A DNA stretch of 64,000 nt from Dyella sp. RRB7. GTDB taxonomy: Bacteria; Pseudomonadota; Gammaproteobacteria; Xanthomonadales; Rhodanobacteraceae. Below, piece after piece: positions 26,217 through 35,082 of the stretch (position 1 is the stretch's first letter; each line of letters starts with the position of its first letter). The notes below the pieces were generated by a model that was given only the letters and a program-made list of their open reading frames with translations, was not told the origin of the DNA and ran no database searches. The stretch spans positions 1,240,001 through 1,304,000 of the forward strand of contig NZ_JAKWJS010000001.1 in assembly GCF_022761115.1 (NCBI RefSeq), in the 5' to 3' direction. A program made the translations under genes and the position numbers.

Positions 26217-27050
26217 TCAGAACTTGCCGGCGCGGAAGTCGGTGATGGCTTCGTGGATCTGCTCGGGCGTGTTCATCACGAACGGTCCGTAGCGCGCCAC
26301 GCTTTCGTTGAGCGGATGGCCGGCCACCAGCAGCACGCGGGCTACCGTGTCGCGCCCGGCAATGCGCAGGCCGCCGTTGCGCGAAAGCACCGCCAGCTCG
26401 CTGCGGGCGAGCGGCTGGCCGCCGACCTCGGCGTCCACACCGTCGAACACATAGGCAAAACCGGCATGGCCATCGGGCAGCGGGATGGTGACCGACGCGC
26501 CCGGCTGCACGGCGATATCCAGATAGATCGGCTGGGTGATCACTTCGGATACCGGGCCGGTCACGCCGTCGAATTCACCGGCGATCACCTTCACTTCGAC
26601 GCCATCGGCCGGATGCACCACCGGAATGCGCTCGGGGCCGATGTCCTGGTAGCGCGGCGCGATCATCTTGTCCTTCGACGGCAGGTTCACCCACAGCTGG
26701 AAGCCCCACATCAGGCCGTCTTCCTGCTCGGGCATTTCCGAATGCAGGATGCCGCGGCCGGCGGTCATCCATTGCACGCTGCCCGGCACCAGGTCGCCGC
26801 TGTTGCCGTGGTTGTCGTGATGCTTCATGTGGCCGGCCAGCATGTAGGTCACGGTTTCGAAGCCGCGATGCGGATGCTCTGGGAAACCGGCGATGTAGTC
26901 GCCCGCCTGGTCGGAACGAAATTCGTCCAGCAGCAGGAACGGGTCGAGCATGTCCAGGCCCGGCTGGCCGATGACGCGCTTGAGCTTGACGCCTGCGCCA
27001 TCGGAGGTGTCGATGCCGCGGATGCGGCGGAGAATGCTGCGCTCAGTCAT
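26217..27050 (-). CDS. Pirin family protein
   Basis: A 277-residue cupin protein. The metal-binding N-terminal half is clear: HPHRGFETVTYMLAGHMKHHDNHG, quoted only as the start of the motif, then VQWMTAGRGILHSEMP, which holds three His and a Glu ligand. Bacterial pirins include quercetin 2,3-dioxygenases (YhhW) and proteins that bind pyruvate dehydrogenase; the activity here is not determined. The ATG at 27048-27050 is preceded by GGGAGC, and the longer frame overlaps the neighbouring gene. It follows the UPF0149 gene by 125 bp. Confidence 0.9.
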   Translation of the reverse strand: MTERSILRRIRGIDTSDGAGVKLKRVIGQPGLDMLDPFLLLDEFRSDQAGDYIAGFPEHPHRGFETVTYMLAGHMKHHDNHGNSGDLVPGSVQWMTAGRGILHSEMPEQEDGLMWGFQLWVNLPSKDKMIAPRYQDIGPERIPVVHPADGVEVKVIAGEFDGVTGPVSEVITQPIYLDIAVQPGASVTIPLPDGHAGFAYVFDGVDAEVGGQPLARSELAVLSRNGGLRIAGRDTVARVLLVAGHPLNESVARYGPFVMNTPEQIHEAITDFRAGKF

Positions 27051-27175
27051 GGCTTGCTCCCATGGATAGGTCTGCCACCCATGATGACGTCGCCGGGCAG
27101 CATGCCCAAGAGGCGAAACCGGAACGGATTGTTTCGCCGGTAGCGGGAAACGGCAGCGTTTCCCGCGTTGGCTCG

Positions 27176-27853
27176 TCAATGCACCCAATGTCCGCTGCGC
27201 TGGCGCGGCGGCGGATGTTGCGGCTCGGCTTCCTCGGCAGGACGAATGGCCGCTTCCAGCTCGGCTTCGGTGGCCGGGTGCTCATGCCAGTAGTGATTGA
27301 CGGCGCCGAGCACGGTCGGCACCTGGGCCAGGCATTCGTCGTACTCGTCGTCGCTGAGCTTCTCGAACTCGGCGTCGGCGTTGAGGATGCCCTCGTCCAC
27401 CGCCAGCGCCATCACCGGACCCAGCAATTCCATCAGCTGCGGATCGTCGGCCAGACGCTTTTCCCACAGCCCGGCGCGCAGGTCGATGCCGCGGCTGAAG
27501 CCTTCGCACCAGCCGGCGGCGGAAAGCACCGGGCCCGCTTCGGTTTCCACTTCGCCCAGGATGGGTTCGTAGGCATCGACGTCGAGTTCGGCGCTGATCG
27601 AATCGTTGAGCTTGGCCAGCAGGGCAAGCACGCGATTGCCTTCCGCTTCGTCCGCGAACGGCTCGTGCAACACCTCGGGCAGCCACTCTTCCGGCAAGAC
27701 CTGCATGGGGCCGACCGCCAGCGCCGAAAGCAGGCCATGCACGCCGTCGAGCAGCAGGTCGCCTTCGCCGACGTGGGCGCGCAGGTAGAGATCCAGTTCG
27801 TCGAGTTCTTTGTCGTCCAGCGAACTGGGCCAGTCGGTCTTCGGTGTATTCAT
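27176..27853 (-). CDS. UPF0149 (YecA/YgfB) family protein
   Basis: A 225-residue acidic soluble protein. Typical phrases are DELDLYLRAHVGEGDLLLDGVHGLLSALAVGP, quoted partly, and WCEGFSRGIDLR. The C-terminal part is Pro/Glu-rich (EEAEPQHPPPRQRSGH) and lacks the Cys-rich SEC-C zinc motif of YecA. The biochemical role of the family is not established. It starts 18 bp after the xthA stop, so the two may share a transcript. Confidence 0.85.
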   Translation of the reverse strand: MNTPKTDWPSSLDDKELDELDLYLRAHVGEGDLLLDGVHGLLSALAVGPMQVLPEEWLPEVLHEPFADEAEGNRVLALLAKLNDSISAELDVDAYEPILGEVETEAGPVLSAAGWCEGFSRGIDLRAGLWEKRLADDPQLMELLGPVMALAVDEGILNADAEFEKLSDDEYDECLAQVPTVLGAVNHYWHEHPATEAELEAAIRPAEEAEPQHPPPRQRSGHWVH

Positions 27854-27871
27854 CCAGCTGCCTGTTTTGCC

Positions 27872-28651
27872 TTAGATATCCAGATCCACGGTTACCGGCG
27901 TGTGATCGGAAGGTCGTTCCCACGTACGCGGCGTGCGGTCGATGCCCGCCGTGGTCGCCGCGGATTTCAGGGCGTCGCCGATCAGGATCAAGTCGATGCG
28001 CAGACCCATGTTGCGCCGGAACGCACCCTGACGGTAGTCCCACCAGCTGAAGTGTTCGCCGCCCTGCTCGAACAGCCGGAAGCTATCGTGCAGGCCCAGC
28101 TCGGTGATGCGCTTGAGCGCCTCGCGTTCCGGCGGCGAGCACAGGATGTCCTCGCCCCAGGCCACCGGATCGTAGACATCGCGATCGTCCGGCGCGATGT
28201 TGAAATCGCCCAGCACGACCAGCCTGGGATGCCGCTCGATCTCGCGCGCCAGGAACTCGCGCATCTTCGCCAGCCAGTCCAGCTTGTAGGCGTATTTTTC
28301 GTCGCCGACGGCCTTGCCGTTGACCACGTACAGGTCGACCACGCGCACGCCACCGACCGTGGCCGCCAGGATGCGCCGCTGCGGGTCGTCCAGGTTCGGG
28401 ATGTCGGTGACGACATCCTCGAAACCCGGGTGCACGTCGGCGCGCGCCAGCAAGGCGACGCCGTTGTAGGTCTTCTGGCCGGAGAACACCGCGCGATAAC
28501 CGGCCGCGGCCAGTTCATCCACGGGAAACTTCGCGTCTTCCAGCTTGGTTTCCTGCAGCGCCACCACATCCGGCCTGGCCTCGGCCAGCCACTCGGTCAG
28601 GTGCGGCATGCGCACCTTGAGTGAGTTCACGTTCCACGAGGCGATTTTCAT
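27872..28651 (-). CDS. xthA: Exodeoxyribonuclease III
   Basis: A 259-residue Mg-dependent AP endonuclease and 3'-phosphodiesterase of base-excision repair. Motifs: KIASWNVNSLKVRM at the N terminus, the metal-binding Glu in ALQETK, the Asn in GDFNIAPDD, and the catalytic Asp-His in ERPSDHTPVTVDL at the end. I use the ATG at 28649-28651 (MKIASWN); the upstream frame extends across the gap to prlC without conservation. It is 61 bp after the prlC stop. Confidence 0.95.
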   Translation of the reverse strand: MKIASWNVNSLKVRMPHLTEWLAEARPDVVALQETKLEDAKFPVDELAAAGYRAVFSGQKTYNGVALLARADVHPGFEDVVTDIPNLDDPQRRILAATVGGVRVVDLYVVNGKAVGDEKYAYKLDWLAKMREFLAREIERHPRLVVLGDFNIAPDDRDVYDPVAWGEDILCSPPEREALKRITELGLHDSFRLFEQGGEHFSWWDYRQGAFRRNMGLRIDLILIGDALKSAATTAGIDRTPRTWERPSDHTPVTVDLDI

Positions 28652-28712
28652 GGGCGCATTGTAAAGGATGGATGCGCGGACGCCGCCGTCCGCTGAGGGA
28701 CGGCGGGCATCC

Positions 28713-30755
28713 TCAGGCCAGCCCGTGGCTCTTGAGCAGCGCCTCCGGCTCGGGTGCGCGGCCACGGAAGGCGATGAAGCTTTCCAGCGCGGGGCGGCTG
28801 GCGCCCACCGCGAGGATCTCGCGGCGGAAACGCTCGCCGGTGGCGCGATCGATCACGCCGTTTTCCTCGAACTCCCCGAACGCATCGGCACTGAGCAGCT
28901 CGGCCCACAGGTAGCTGTAGTAACCGGCCGCGTAGCCGCCCGCGAAAATATGCGAGAACGCATGCGGGAAACGCTGCCAGGCCGGCGGATGCAGCACCGC
29001 CACTTCGTGGCGCACTTCCTCCAGCACGTCCATGGTGCGCGCGCCCTTGGCCGGGTCGTATTCCAGGTGCAGGCGGAAATCGAACATGGCGAATTCGAGC
29101 TGACGCACCAGGAACAGGCCGGCGTGGAAATGGCGCGCCGCCAGCATGCGTTCGAACAACTCGTCGGGCAGGCGCTCGCCGGTTTCGTAGTGACGGGCGA
29201 ACAGGTCCAGCGCCTCGCGGTTCCAGCCGAAGTTCTCCATGAACTGGCTGGGCAGTTCCACCGCGTCCCACTCCACGCCGTCGATGCCGCCGATGGAGGG
29301 CAGCGCGATCTCGGTGAGCAGGTGATGCAGGCCGTGGCCGAACTCGTGGAACAGGGTGAGCACGTCGTCGTGCGTGAGCAGCGCGGGGCGACCTTCGGTC
29401 GGCGGAGCGAAGTTGCAGGTGAGGAACGCCACCGGCAATTGCTCATGGTCGCCATCGCGGAAACGCGCGCGGCATACGTCCATCCACGCACCGCCACGCT
29501 TGCCGGTGCGCGCGTAGAGATCGACATAGGCGCCGGCGAACACGCGGCCATCGGCGTCGCGCACGTCGTAGTAGCGCACGTCCGGATGCCACACATCGAC
29601 GCCTTCGCGCACGCTGAGCGAAATGCCGTAGAGGCGCTGGGTGAGGCCGAACAGCCCGTCGATCACCGCCGGCAGCGGGAAATACGGCTTGAGCTGTTCC
29701 TCATCCAGGTCGTACTGCTGCTGGCGCAACTTCTCCGAGGCGTAGCCCACGTCCCATGATTCGAGGTTATCGAGCTTGAGTTCGGTGGTGGCGAACTCGC
29801 GCAAGCGGTTGAGTTCGTCGCGCGCCACCGGCTTGGCGCGGCTGGCCAGGTCGTGCAGGAAGGCCATCACCTCGGCGGGCGTGCCGGCCATCTTGGTGGC
29901 CAGCGATTCCTCGGCGGCGTTGTCGAAGCCGAGCAGCCTGGCGGCCTCGTGGCGCAACGCCATGATGCGCTCGATGCGTTCGCTGTTGTCGTACTTGCCG
30001 GCCTGCGGGCCCTGGTCGGAGGCGCGCGTCTGGTAGGCCCAGTACACGCGCTCGCGCAGGCCGCGGTTGTCGGCATAGGTGAGCACCGCCTGCACGCTGG
30101 GCTGCTTGAGCGTGACCAGGTAGCCGTCGAGGTTCTGCTCCTTGGCGTACTGGCGCAGCACCGCACGGCCGGATTCGGGAATGCCGGCAAGATCGCGTTC
30201 GTCGGTGATGTGCTCATGCCACGCATCGGTGGCGTCGAGCACGGCGTTGGAAAATTCGGTGGACAGTTTGCTCAGCTCCACGCCGATCTCGCGATAGCGC
30301 GAACGCGCCGGTTCCTCCAGCGCCACGCCGGACAGGCGGAAGTCGCGCAGGGCGTGTTCCACCAGGGCGCGTTCCGCACGCGGCAGGGTGGCGAAATCGG
30401 GGGCGTCGGCCAGCGCCTGCACGGCCTGGTAGAGCGCGCGGTTCTGGCCCACCTCGATGGCGTGGTCGGTGAGCTTTTCCTCCGCCGGGCCGTAGACCTT
30501 GCGCAGCGCCTCGCTGTCGGCCACCGAATGCAGATGACCCACCGGCGCCCAGGCGCGTGCCAGGCGCTGTTCCAGGCGTTCCTGGGTCAGCATCACGCTG
30601 GCGAAATCGTGCGGAGCGCCGGGGGCGGTCAGCGCGTCGATGCCGGCGCGGTAGTCGGCCAGCAAGGTGTCGATCGCGGGCGTGACGTGCTCGGGGCGGA
30701 TCTGCGAAAACGCCGGCAAGGTGTCGTCGGCCAGCAGCGGATTATGGTGTTCCAT
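28713..30755 (-). CDS. prlC: Oligopeptidase A (M3 family)
   Basis: A 680-residue cytoplasmic zinc metallopeptidase, the usual family length. The zinc site HEFGHGLHHLL lies near residues 468-478, with the downstream Glu ligand in GVEWDAVELPSQFMENF. The family opening NPLLADDTLPAFSQIRPEHV is also present. It degrades short peptides left by ATP-dependent proteases and cleaves signal peptides in E. coli. The gene starts 140 bp from the divergent NTE-like gene. Confidence 0.95.
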   Translation of the reverse strand: MEHHNPLLADDTLPAFSQIRPEHVTPAIDTLLADYRAGIDALTAPGAPHDFASVMLTQERLEQRLARAWAPVGHLHSVADSEALRKVYGPAEEKLTDHAIEVGQNRALYQAVQALADAPDFATLPRAERALVEHALRDFRLSGVALEEPARSRYREIGVELSKLSTEFSNAVLDATDAWHEHITDERDLAGIPESGRAVLRQYAKEQNLDGYLVTLKQPSVQAVLTYADNRGLRERVYWAYQTRASDQGPQAGKYDNSERIERIMALRHEAARLLGFDNAAEESLATKMAGTPAEVMAFLHDLASRAKPVARDELNRLREFATTELKLDNLESWDVGYASEKLRQQQYDLDEEQLKPYFPLPAVIDGLFGLTQRLYGISLSVREGVDVWHPDVRYYDVRDADGRVFAGAYVDLYARTGKRGGAWMDVCRARFRDGDHEQLPVAFLTCNFAPPTEGRPALLTHDDVLTLFHEFGHGLHHLLTEIALPSIGGIDGVEWDAVELPSQFMENFGWNREALDLFARHYETGERLPDELFERMLAARHFHAGLFLVRQLEFAMFDFRLHLEYDPAKGARTMDVLEEVRHEVAVLHPPAWQRFPHAFSHIFAGGYAAGYYSYLWAELLSADAFGEFEENGVIDRATGERFRREILAVGASRPALESFIAFRGRAPEPEALLKSHGLA

Positions 30756-30895
30756 GGATTCTCCTTAGCGCCCGCGGACAGGCCGGCGGGCTGCCCGCCA
30801 GCGTGGCGACCCACCCAGGCGAAATCAAGCGGGGAAGCGCGTCCAGGCGGGCTCGCGCTCACGAATTGTCATATCGCGCGCCGTACCATCGGCGC

Positions 30896-32611
30896 ATGCC
30901 CATGCCCGATTTCTCCGCCCTGCTGCGTCATTGCGACGTGTTCGGGCATCTGGAGGACGAGGCGCTCGCCGCGCTCGTTCCCGAACTCGAATGGTTTTCA
31001 CTGCCCGGCGGTCGTGCGCTGTTCCGGCAAGGCGACCCTGCGGACGCGCTGTACCTGGTGGTCAGCGGCAGCCTGGGCGTGTTCGCCGGTCCTACCCAGC
31101 GGGTGCGCCTGGTGGCAGCGGGCGACAGCGTGGGCGAGATCGGCCTGATCACCGGCGAACACCGCCAGCACACCGCGCGGGCGTTGCGCGATTCGGAATT
31201 GTTGCGGCTGGACCGCGCCGCCTATGAGGCGCTGACCCGGCGGTATCCGCAAGCCATGCTGGGCGTGGCCCGCGTGGCGATCGCCCGGCTGCAGCAACGC
31301 ATGCGCGGCGATGAAGCGCCCGGGGTCGCACGCACCTTCGCGCTGCTGCCGGCGAACCCGGACGTGCCGGCGCGTTCGCTCGCCATGCAGCTGGCGATGG
31401 AGCTGGAGCACTGGGGCAGCTGCATCGTGATCGATGCCGAGCATGGGGTCGGGCGCGGCAGTGACTGGTTCGCCGAGCGCGAGGCCCAGGCGCGCTTCGT
31501 GATCTACCTGGACACCACCGGCGACAGCCATTGGCGCCAGCGCTGCCTGCGCCAGGCCGACGTGCTGTTGTTGCCCGCGCTTGCCTCGCAACCGGCACGG
31601 CCGTGGCCGGAATCGTCGCTGATGGATCCGTCGCGGGTCGGTCATCGACCGCGTCACCTGATCCTGCTGCAGGCGGGACGCCAGCCCGGGCTTGGCGCCG
31701 CGCAGCGCTGGCGCGCGCAATTCAGCGGCGACCTGCAGCACCACCACGTGGGCGGGCGGGCCGACATCGCCCGGTTGGCGCGGCGGGTCAGCGGCAACGC
31801 GCGCGGGTTGGTGCTGGCCGGCGGCGGTGCGCGCGGCGTGGCTCATCTCGGAGCCTTGCGTGCCTTGCACGAGGCGGGTCACGAGTTTGACGCGGTGGGT
31901 GGTACCAGCATCGGCGCCATCATCGGCGCCGGCGTGGCGGCCGGCTGGGAACTGGACGAGATGGTGGAGATGTTCCGCCGCAGCTTCGTCGAGGGACGCC
32001 CGCTGTCGGACTGGACCGTGCCCATCATCGCGCTGACCCGTGGCCGACGCGCGGCGGCGATGCTGCGGCGCGCCTTCGGTGCACTGGACATCGAAGACCT
32101 GACGCTGCCGTTCTTCTGCGTCTCCACCTGCCTATCCGGCGAAGGCATGGTGGTGCACCGGCATGGCCCGCTGTGGTTGTGGCTGCGCGCGTCCAGCGCC
32201 ATTCCGGGCGTGCTGCCACCGGTGCTGCATCACGGCCGTGTCTACGTGGATGGCGCGCTGGTCGACAACCTGCCTACCGACGTGATGGCCGACGATGGCA
32301 TCGCCCACATCACCGCCGTGGATATCCGCGCCGACATCTCGCTGCTCACCACCGCCGAGGAATACGCCACGCCGCCATGGTGGCAGCTGTTGCTGGGACG
32401 CCAGGACATCCAGCGGCCAGGACTGGTATCCACCCTGGTGCGCGCGGCCATGGTCAACAGCGAAGGCCCCAGCGAGCATCGGCGCGAGCGTGCCGACCTG
32501 CTGATCACGCCGCCGCTGGAACACATCGGCATGCTGGACTGGAAGGACTGGCACCGCGCGATGGAGTCGGGCTACCTGCACACCCTCAAGATGCTCCAAG
32601 CGCAGGCGTGA
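30896..32611 (+). CDS. NTE-like phospholipase: cyclic nucleotide-binding domain plus patatin
   Basis: A 571-residue protein with a cNMP-binding fold at about residues 10-130 (FRQGDPADALYLVVSGSLGVF, then AGDSVGEIGLITGEHR), a middle domain (about 150-310) that matches the conserved central part of eukaryotic neuropathy target esterase, and a patatin domain. The oxyanion loop is GGGARGVAHLGAL, the nucleophile Ser338 is in GTSIG, and Asp452 is in DGALVDN. It is expected to hydrolyse lysophospholipids at the inner membrane, possibly under nucleotide control. I start at the ATG at 30896; another at 30902 is possible. Compare the small patatin at 20575. Confidence 0.88.
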   Translation: MPMPDFSALLRHCDVFGHLEDEALAALVPELEWFSLPGGRALFRQGDPADALYLVVSGSLGVFAGPTQRVRLVAAGDSVGEIGLITGEHRQHTARALRDSELLRLDRAAYEALTRRYPQAMLGVARVAIARLQQRMRGDEAPGVARTFALLPANPDVPARSLAMQLAMELEHWGSCIVIDAEHGVGRGSDWFAEREAQARFVIYLDTTGDSHWRQRCLRQADVLLLPALASQPARPWPESSLMDPSRVGHRPRHLILLQAGRQPGLGAAQRWRAQFSGDLQHHHVGGRADIARLARRVSGNARGLVLAGGGARGVAHLGALRALHEAGHEFDAVGGTSIGAIIGAGVAAGWELDEMVEMFRRSFVEGRPLSDWTVPIIALTRGRRAAAMLRRAFGALDIEDLTLPFFCVSTCLSGEGMVVHRHGPLWLWLRASSAIPGVLPPVLHHGRVYVDGALVDNLPTDVMADDGIAHITAVDIRADISLLTTAEEYATPPWWQLLLGRQDIQRPGLVSTLVRAAMVNSEGPSEHRRERADLLITPPLEHIGMLDWKDWHRAMESGYLHTLKMLQAQA

Positions 32612-32645
32612 CCGCCGGGATCGCGGCCGGGAGTACCATAGGCCG

Positions 32646-33182
32646 ATGGACCCACTACGCAAATACAAGGGCATCTGGCCCACGCTTCACCAGCGCGTCT
32701 ATGTCGATCCGGCTGCCACCGTCATCGGTGCGGTGGAACTCGATGACGATGTATCCATCTGGCCCGGCGCGGTATTGCGCGGCGACGTGCACTTCATCCG
32801 CATCGGCGCGCGCAGCAACGTGCAGGACGGCGCCGTCATCCACGTCACCCACGATGGCCCGTATTCGCCGGGCGGCTTTCCCACCGTCGTGGGCGAGGGC
32901 GTCACCATCGGCCACGGCGCGGTGATCCACGCCTGCACCATCGAGGACTACTGCCTGATCGGCATGCATGCCACCGTGCTCGATGGCGCCACCGTGAAGA
33001 AATACGGCTTCGTCGGCGCGGGCAGCTTGATTCCGCCCGGCAAGGTGGTCGGCGAGCGCGAGCTGTGGCTGGGCAACCCGGCCAAGCTGGTGCGCGTGCT
33101 CAGCGACAAGCAGATCGAGCAGCTGCACTACTCGGCCGACCACTACGTGCGGCTGAAGGACGAGTACCTCGCCGCGCAATGA
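32646..33182 (+). CDS. Gamma-carbonic anhydrase family protein (YrdA-like)
   Basis: A 178-residue left-handed beta-helix protein. The hexapeptide pattern is clear, and the three metal-binding His are in VQDGAVIHVTHDG, IGHGAVIHACTI and IGMHATVLDG. Members are either carbonic anhydrases or ferripyochelin-binding relatives; YrdA of E. coli has uncertain activity. It follows the NTE-like gene by 34 bp and may be co-transcribed with it. Confidence 0.92.
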   Translation: MDPLRKYKGIWPTLHQRVYVDPAATVIGAVELDDDVSIWPGAVLRGDVHFIRIGARSNVQDGAVIHVTHDGPYSPGGFPTVVGEGVTIGHGAVIHACTIEDYCLIGMHATVLDGATVKKYGFVGAGSLIPPGKVVGERELWLGNPAKLVRVLSDKQIEQLHYSADHYVRLKDEYLAAQ

Positions 33183-33196
33183 CGAGGTAGGCGTGC

Positions 33197-33739
33197 TTAC
33201 TGCGCTGAGCCGCTCGACGCCGACTGCTGCGCCTGGATGATGGCGGCCTTGGCCTCGTCCTGGCGGATCATGATCTGGCGCTGTGCATCGAGCTTGCCGC
33301 CCAGCAGCGAGAGAATGTAGTTGGTGCTGTCGAACTCGCGCAGCAGCGACAGCTCGCGCTGTGCATCGTCCAGTTCGTTGTCGTTGATGGCCCTCTCGAC
33401 GTCGGCGGAGGCGGCCGGGAACGACTCGTGCAGCTGTTCCAGCGCGGTCTTGTTGCTGGGATCGAGCTGCAGCACGCTGAGGTAGAACTCATAGGCATTG
33501 CTGCCCGCCGGCGCCACCAGGCGCTTCTCGGTGACGGCGCTCTTGGCCAGGTCGAGCAGGATGCCCACGCCGCTATCGTCCTTGCCGCCGGACGCCTGCC
33601 CGTCCGCTGCCGCGGCAACGCTGGCACCACGGCTGCCGTGCAACCACGCGTAAGCGCCACCCGCGATGGCGATGGCAACGACCAGGGATACGGCAACAAG
33701 CGCGCGCTGACGCGGCGCGAGGGAAGCAAGTAGAGACAT
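33197..33739 (-). CDS. Membrane-anchored protein paralogous to the TonB mid-domain
   Basis: A 180-residue protein with one N-terminal membrane helix (about residues 14-36) and a helical periplasmic part. From LLDLAKSAVTEKRLVAPAGS to LGGKLDAQRQ it aligns closely with the middle of the adjacent TonB protein (LLQQARQAMAEQRLLAPVGN to LQTKLQAQRD). It lacks the TonB C-terminal domain. It looks like a duplicated and shortened partner of that TonB. The shared part may be a TPR-like helical pair. Function unknown; it could be an accessory of energy transduction. Confidence 0.65.
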   Translation of the reverse strand: MSLLASLAPRQRALVAVSLVVAIAIAGGAYAWLHGSRGASVAAAADGQASGGKDDSGVGILLDLAKSAVTEKRLVAPAGSNAYEFYLSVLQLDPSNKTALEQLHESFPAASADVERAINDNELDDAQRELSLLREFDSTNYILSLLGGKLDAQRQIMIRQDEAKAAIIQAQQSASSGSAQ

Positions 33740-33914
33740 GACACCGCTGCAGTGGATCGTTACCGCGCACAGGGTCGCCTGCCCTCAGGCGCCCCGGCGG
33801 AGGTGTCACATTATCGTTACATGATGTCAGCGATATGACCGGGTTTGGCCGTCCATACGCCAGCGGGAAATCGGACGCGGCAATCGGTGATCCGGCTGTT
33901 TGCCAGCCGATCGA

Positions 33915-34937
33915 TCAGAGCCGGAACTCGATGCGCTGGCGCACCTGGGCCGCCACCGGCTTGCCGTCCTGCATGCCCGGCGTGAACTGCCAGCGTGCAA
34001 CCGCGCTGAGCGCGGCGCGATCGAATACGTACTTGGGCTCGGCATCGGCTACGGCAGCATTGGTCACGGTGCCGTTGGGCTGCACGGTGAAGGTGACGTC
34101 CACCCAACCCTGTCGCCGCATGCGGCGCGCATCGACCGGATAGACCGGTTCGACGCGAGAGGTCAGCACCGGCACGGCGCCGCCGCTGGCATCCGTGGCG
34201 ACCGGCGTCGACGTGCGCGGATGCACCGCCGAGCGCGGTGCGGCCTCCACCGTGGTGGACTCCACATGCAGCTGTGCGATGGCCTGCTCCGATGCGCTCG
34301 GCGCGGTCGCCGGGCGAGCGGCAGGCTGGGATGCCGGCGCAACGGGAACGGCGGCGATCGCCGGCGCGGGTGCCGGCGCCGAGGGATGCGTCGCCGCGCC
34401 GGTCGGCTGCTCGTGCTTGCCGGCAGCCGTGGCAGCGGCGGCCTGCTGGGCGGCCGCATCGCGCTGCGCCTGCAACTTGGTCTGCAGCAGGGTCAAGGTG
34501 TAGTTCTGTGGATCGGCGCGGGTGAGCAGATCGATCTGGCGCTGCGCTTCGGCATCGTCACCGTCGTCGATGGTGTGCTCGGCGACCTGGGCCGCAAACG
34601 GGAAGATCTCGCGCAAGGCATCCTGCGCCACCCGGTTGCCGGGCTCGCGCTTGAGCACCGCCAGGTACAGCTCGAAGGCATTGTTGCCGACCGGCGCAAG
34701 CAGGCGCTGTTCGGCCATGGCCTGGCGCGCCTGCTGCAGCAGATCGCCGGTGGCCGTGCCGTCGTGCGCGGCGGGGCCGGCGGCTGTCACCGCCACGGGT
34801 GCTGGCTCGTCGACCTCGGCCTGTGCCTTGAGCAGCCAGAAAATCACCGCGCCGCCAATGGCGACCAGCCCCAGGACGATCACGAACAAGTAGCGGGCAA
34901 CGCCCAGGGTACGACGACGCAAAGCAGCGGATGACAT
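33915..34937 (-). CDS. TonB energy-transducer family protein
   Basis: A 340-residue protein. One membrane helix near residues 12-35 (YLFVIVLGLVAIGGAVIFW) is followed by a helical domain (about 60-175) shared with the neighbouring gene, an Ala/Pro-rich spacer, and a TonB C-terminal domain (about 250-340: YPVDARRMRRQGWVDVTFTV, then VARWQFTPGMQDGKPV). It transduces the inner-membrane proton force to outer-membrane receptors. ExbB/ExbD genes are not adjacent. The extra helical domain is unusual for TonB. Confidence 0.85.
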   Translation of the reverse strand: MSSAALRRRTLGVARYLFVIVLGLVAIGGAVIFWLLKAQAEVDEPAPVAVTAAGPAAHDGTATGDLLQQARQAMAEQRLLAPVGNNAFELYLAVLKREPGNRVAQDALREIFPFAAQVAEHTIDDGDDAEAQRQIDLLTRADPQNYTLTLLQTKLQAQRDAAAQQAAAATAAGKHEQPTGAATHPSAPAPAPAIAAVPVAPASQPAARPATAPSASEQAIAQLHVESTTVEAAPRSAVHPRTSTPVATDASGGAVPVLTSRVEPVYPVDARRMRRQGWVDVTFTVQPNGTVTNAAVADAEPKYVFDRAALSAVARWQFTPGMQDGKPVAAQVRQRIEFRL

Positions 34938-35082
34938 GGGCGACGCCAGGTGAACGGTAAAGACCGGCGCGCAGCTTAGTCAGGTCATGTTGCGAAGATG
35001 TTGCCTCGCAACACTATCTGTGACGCAGTTCACACTGCGGCGACCAGTGGATCGCCGCATGCGAATCACGCGCCGTGCCGGC

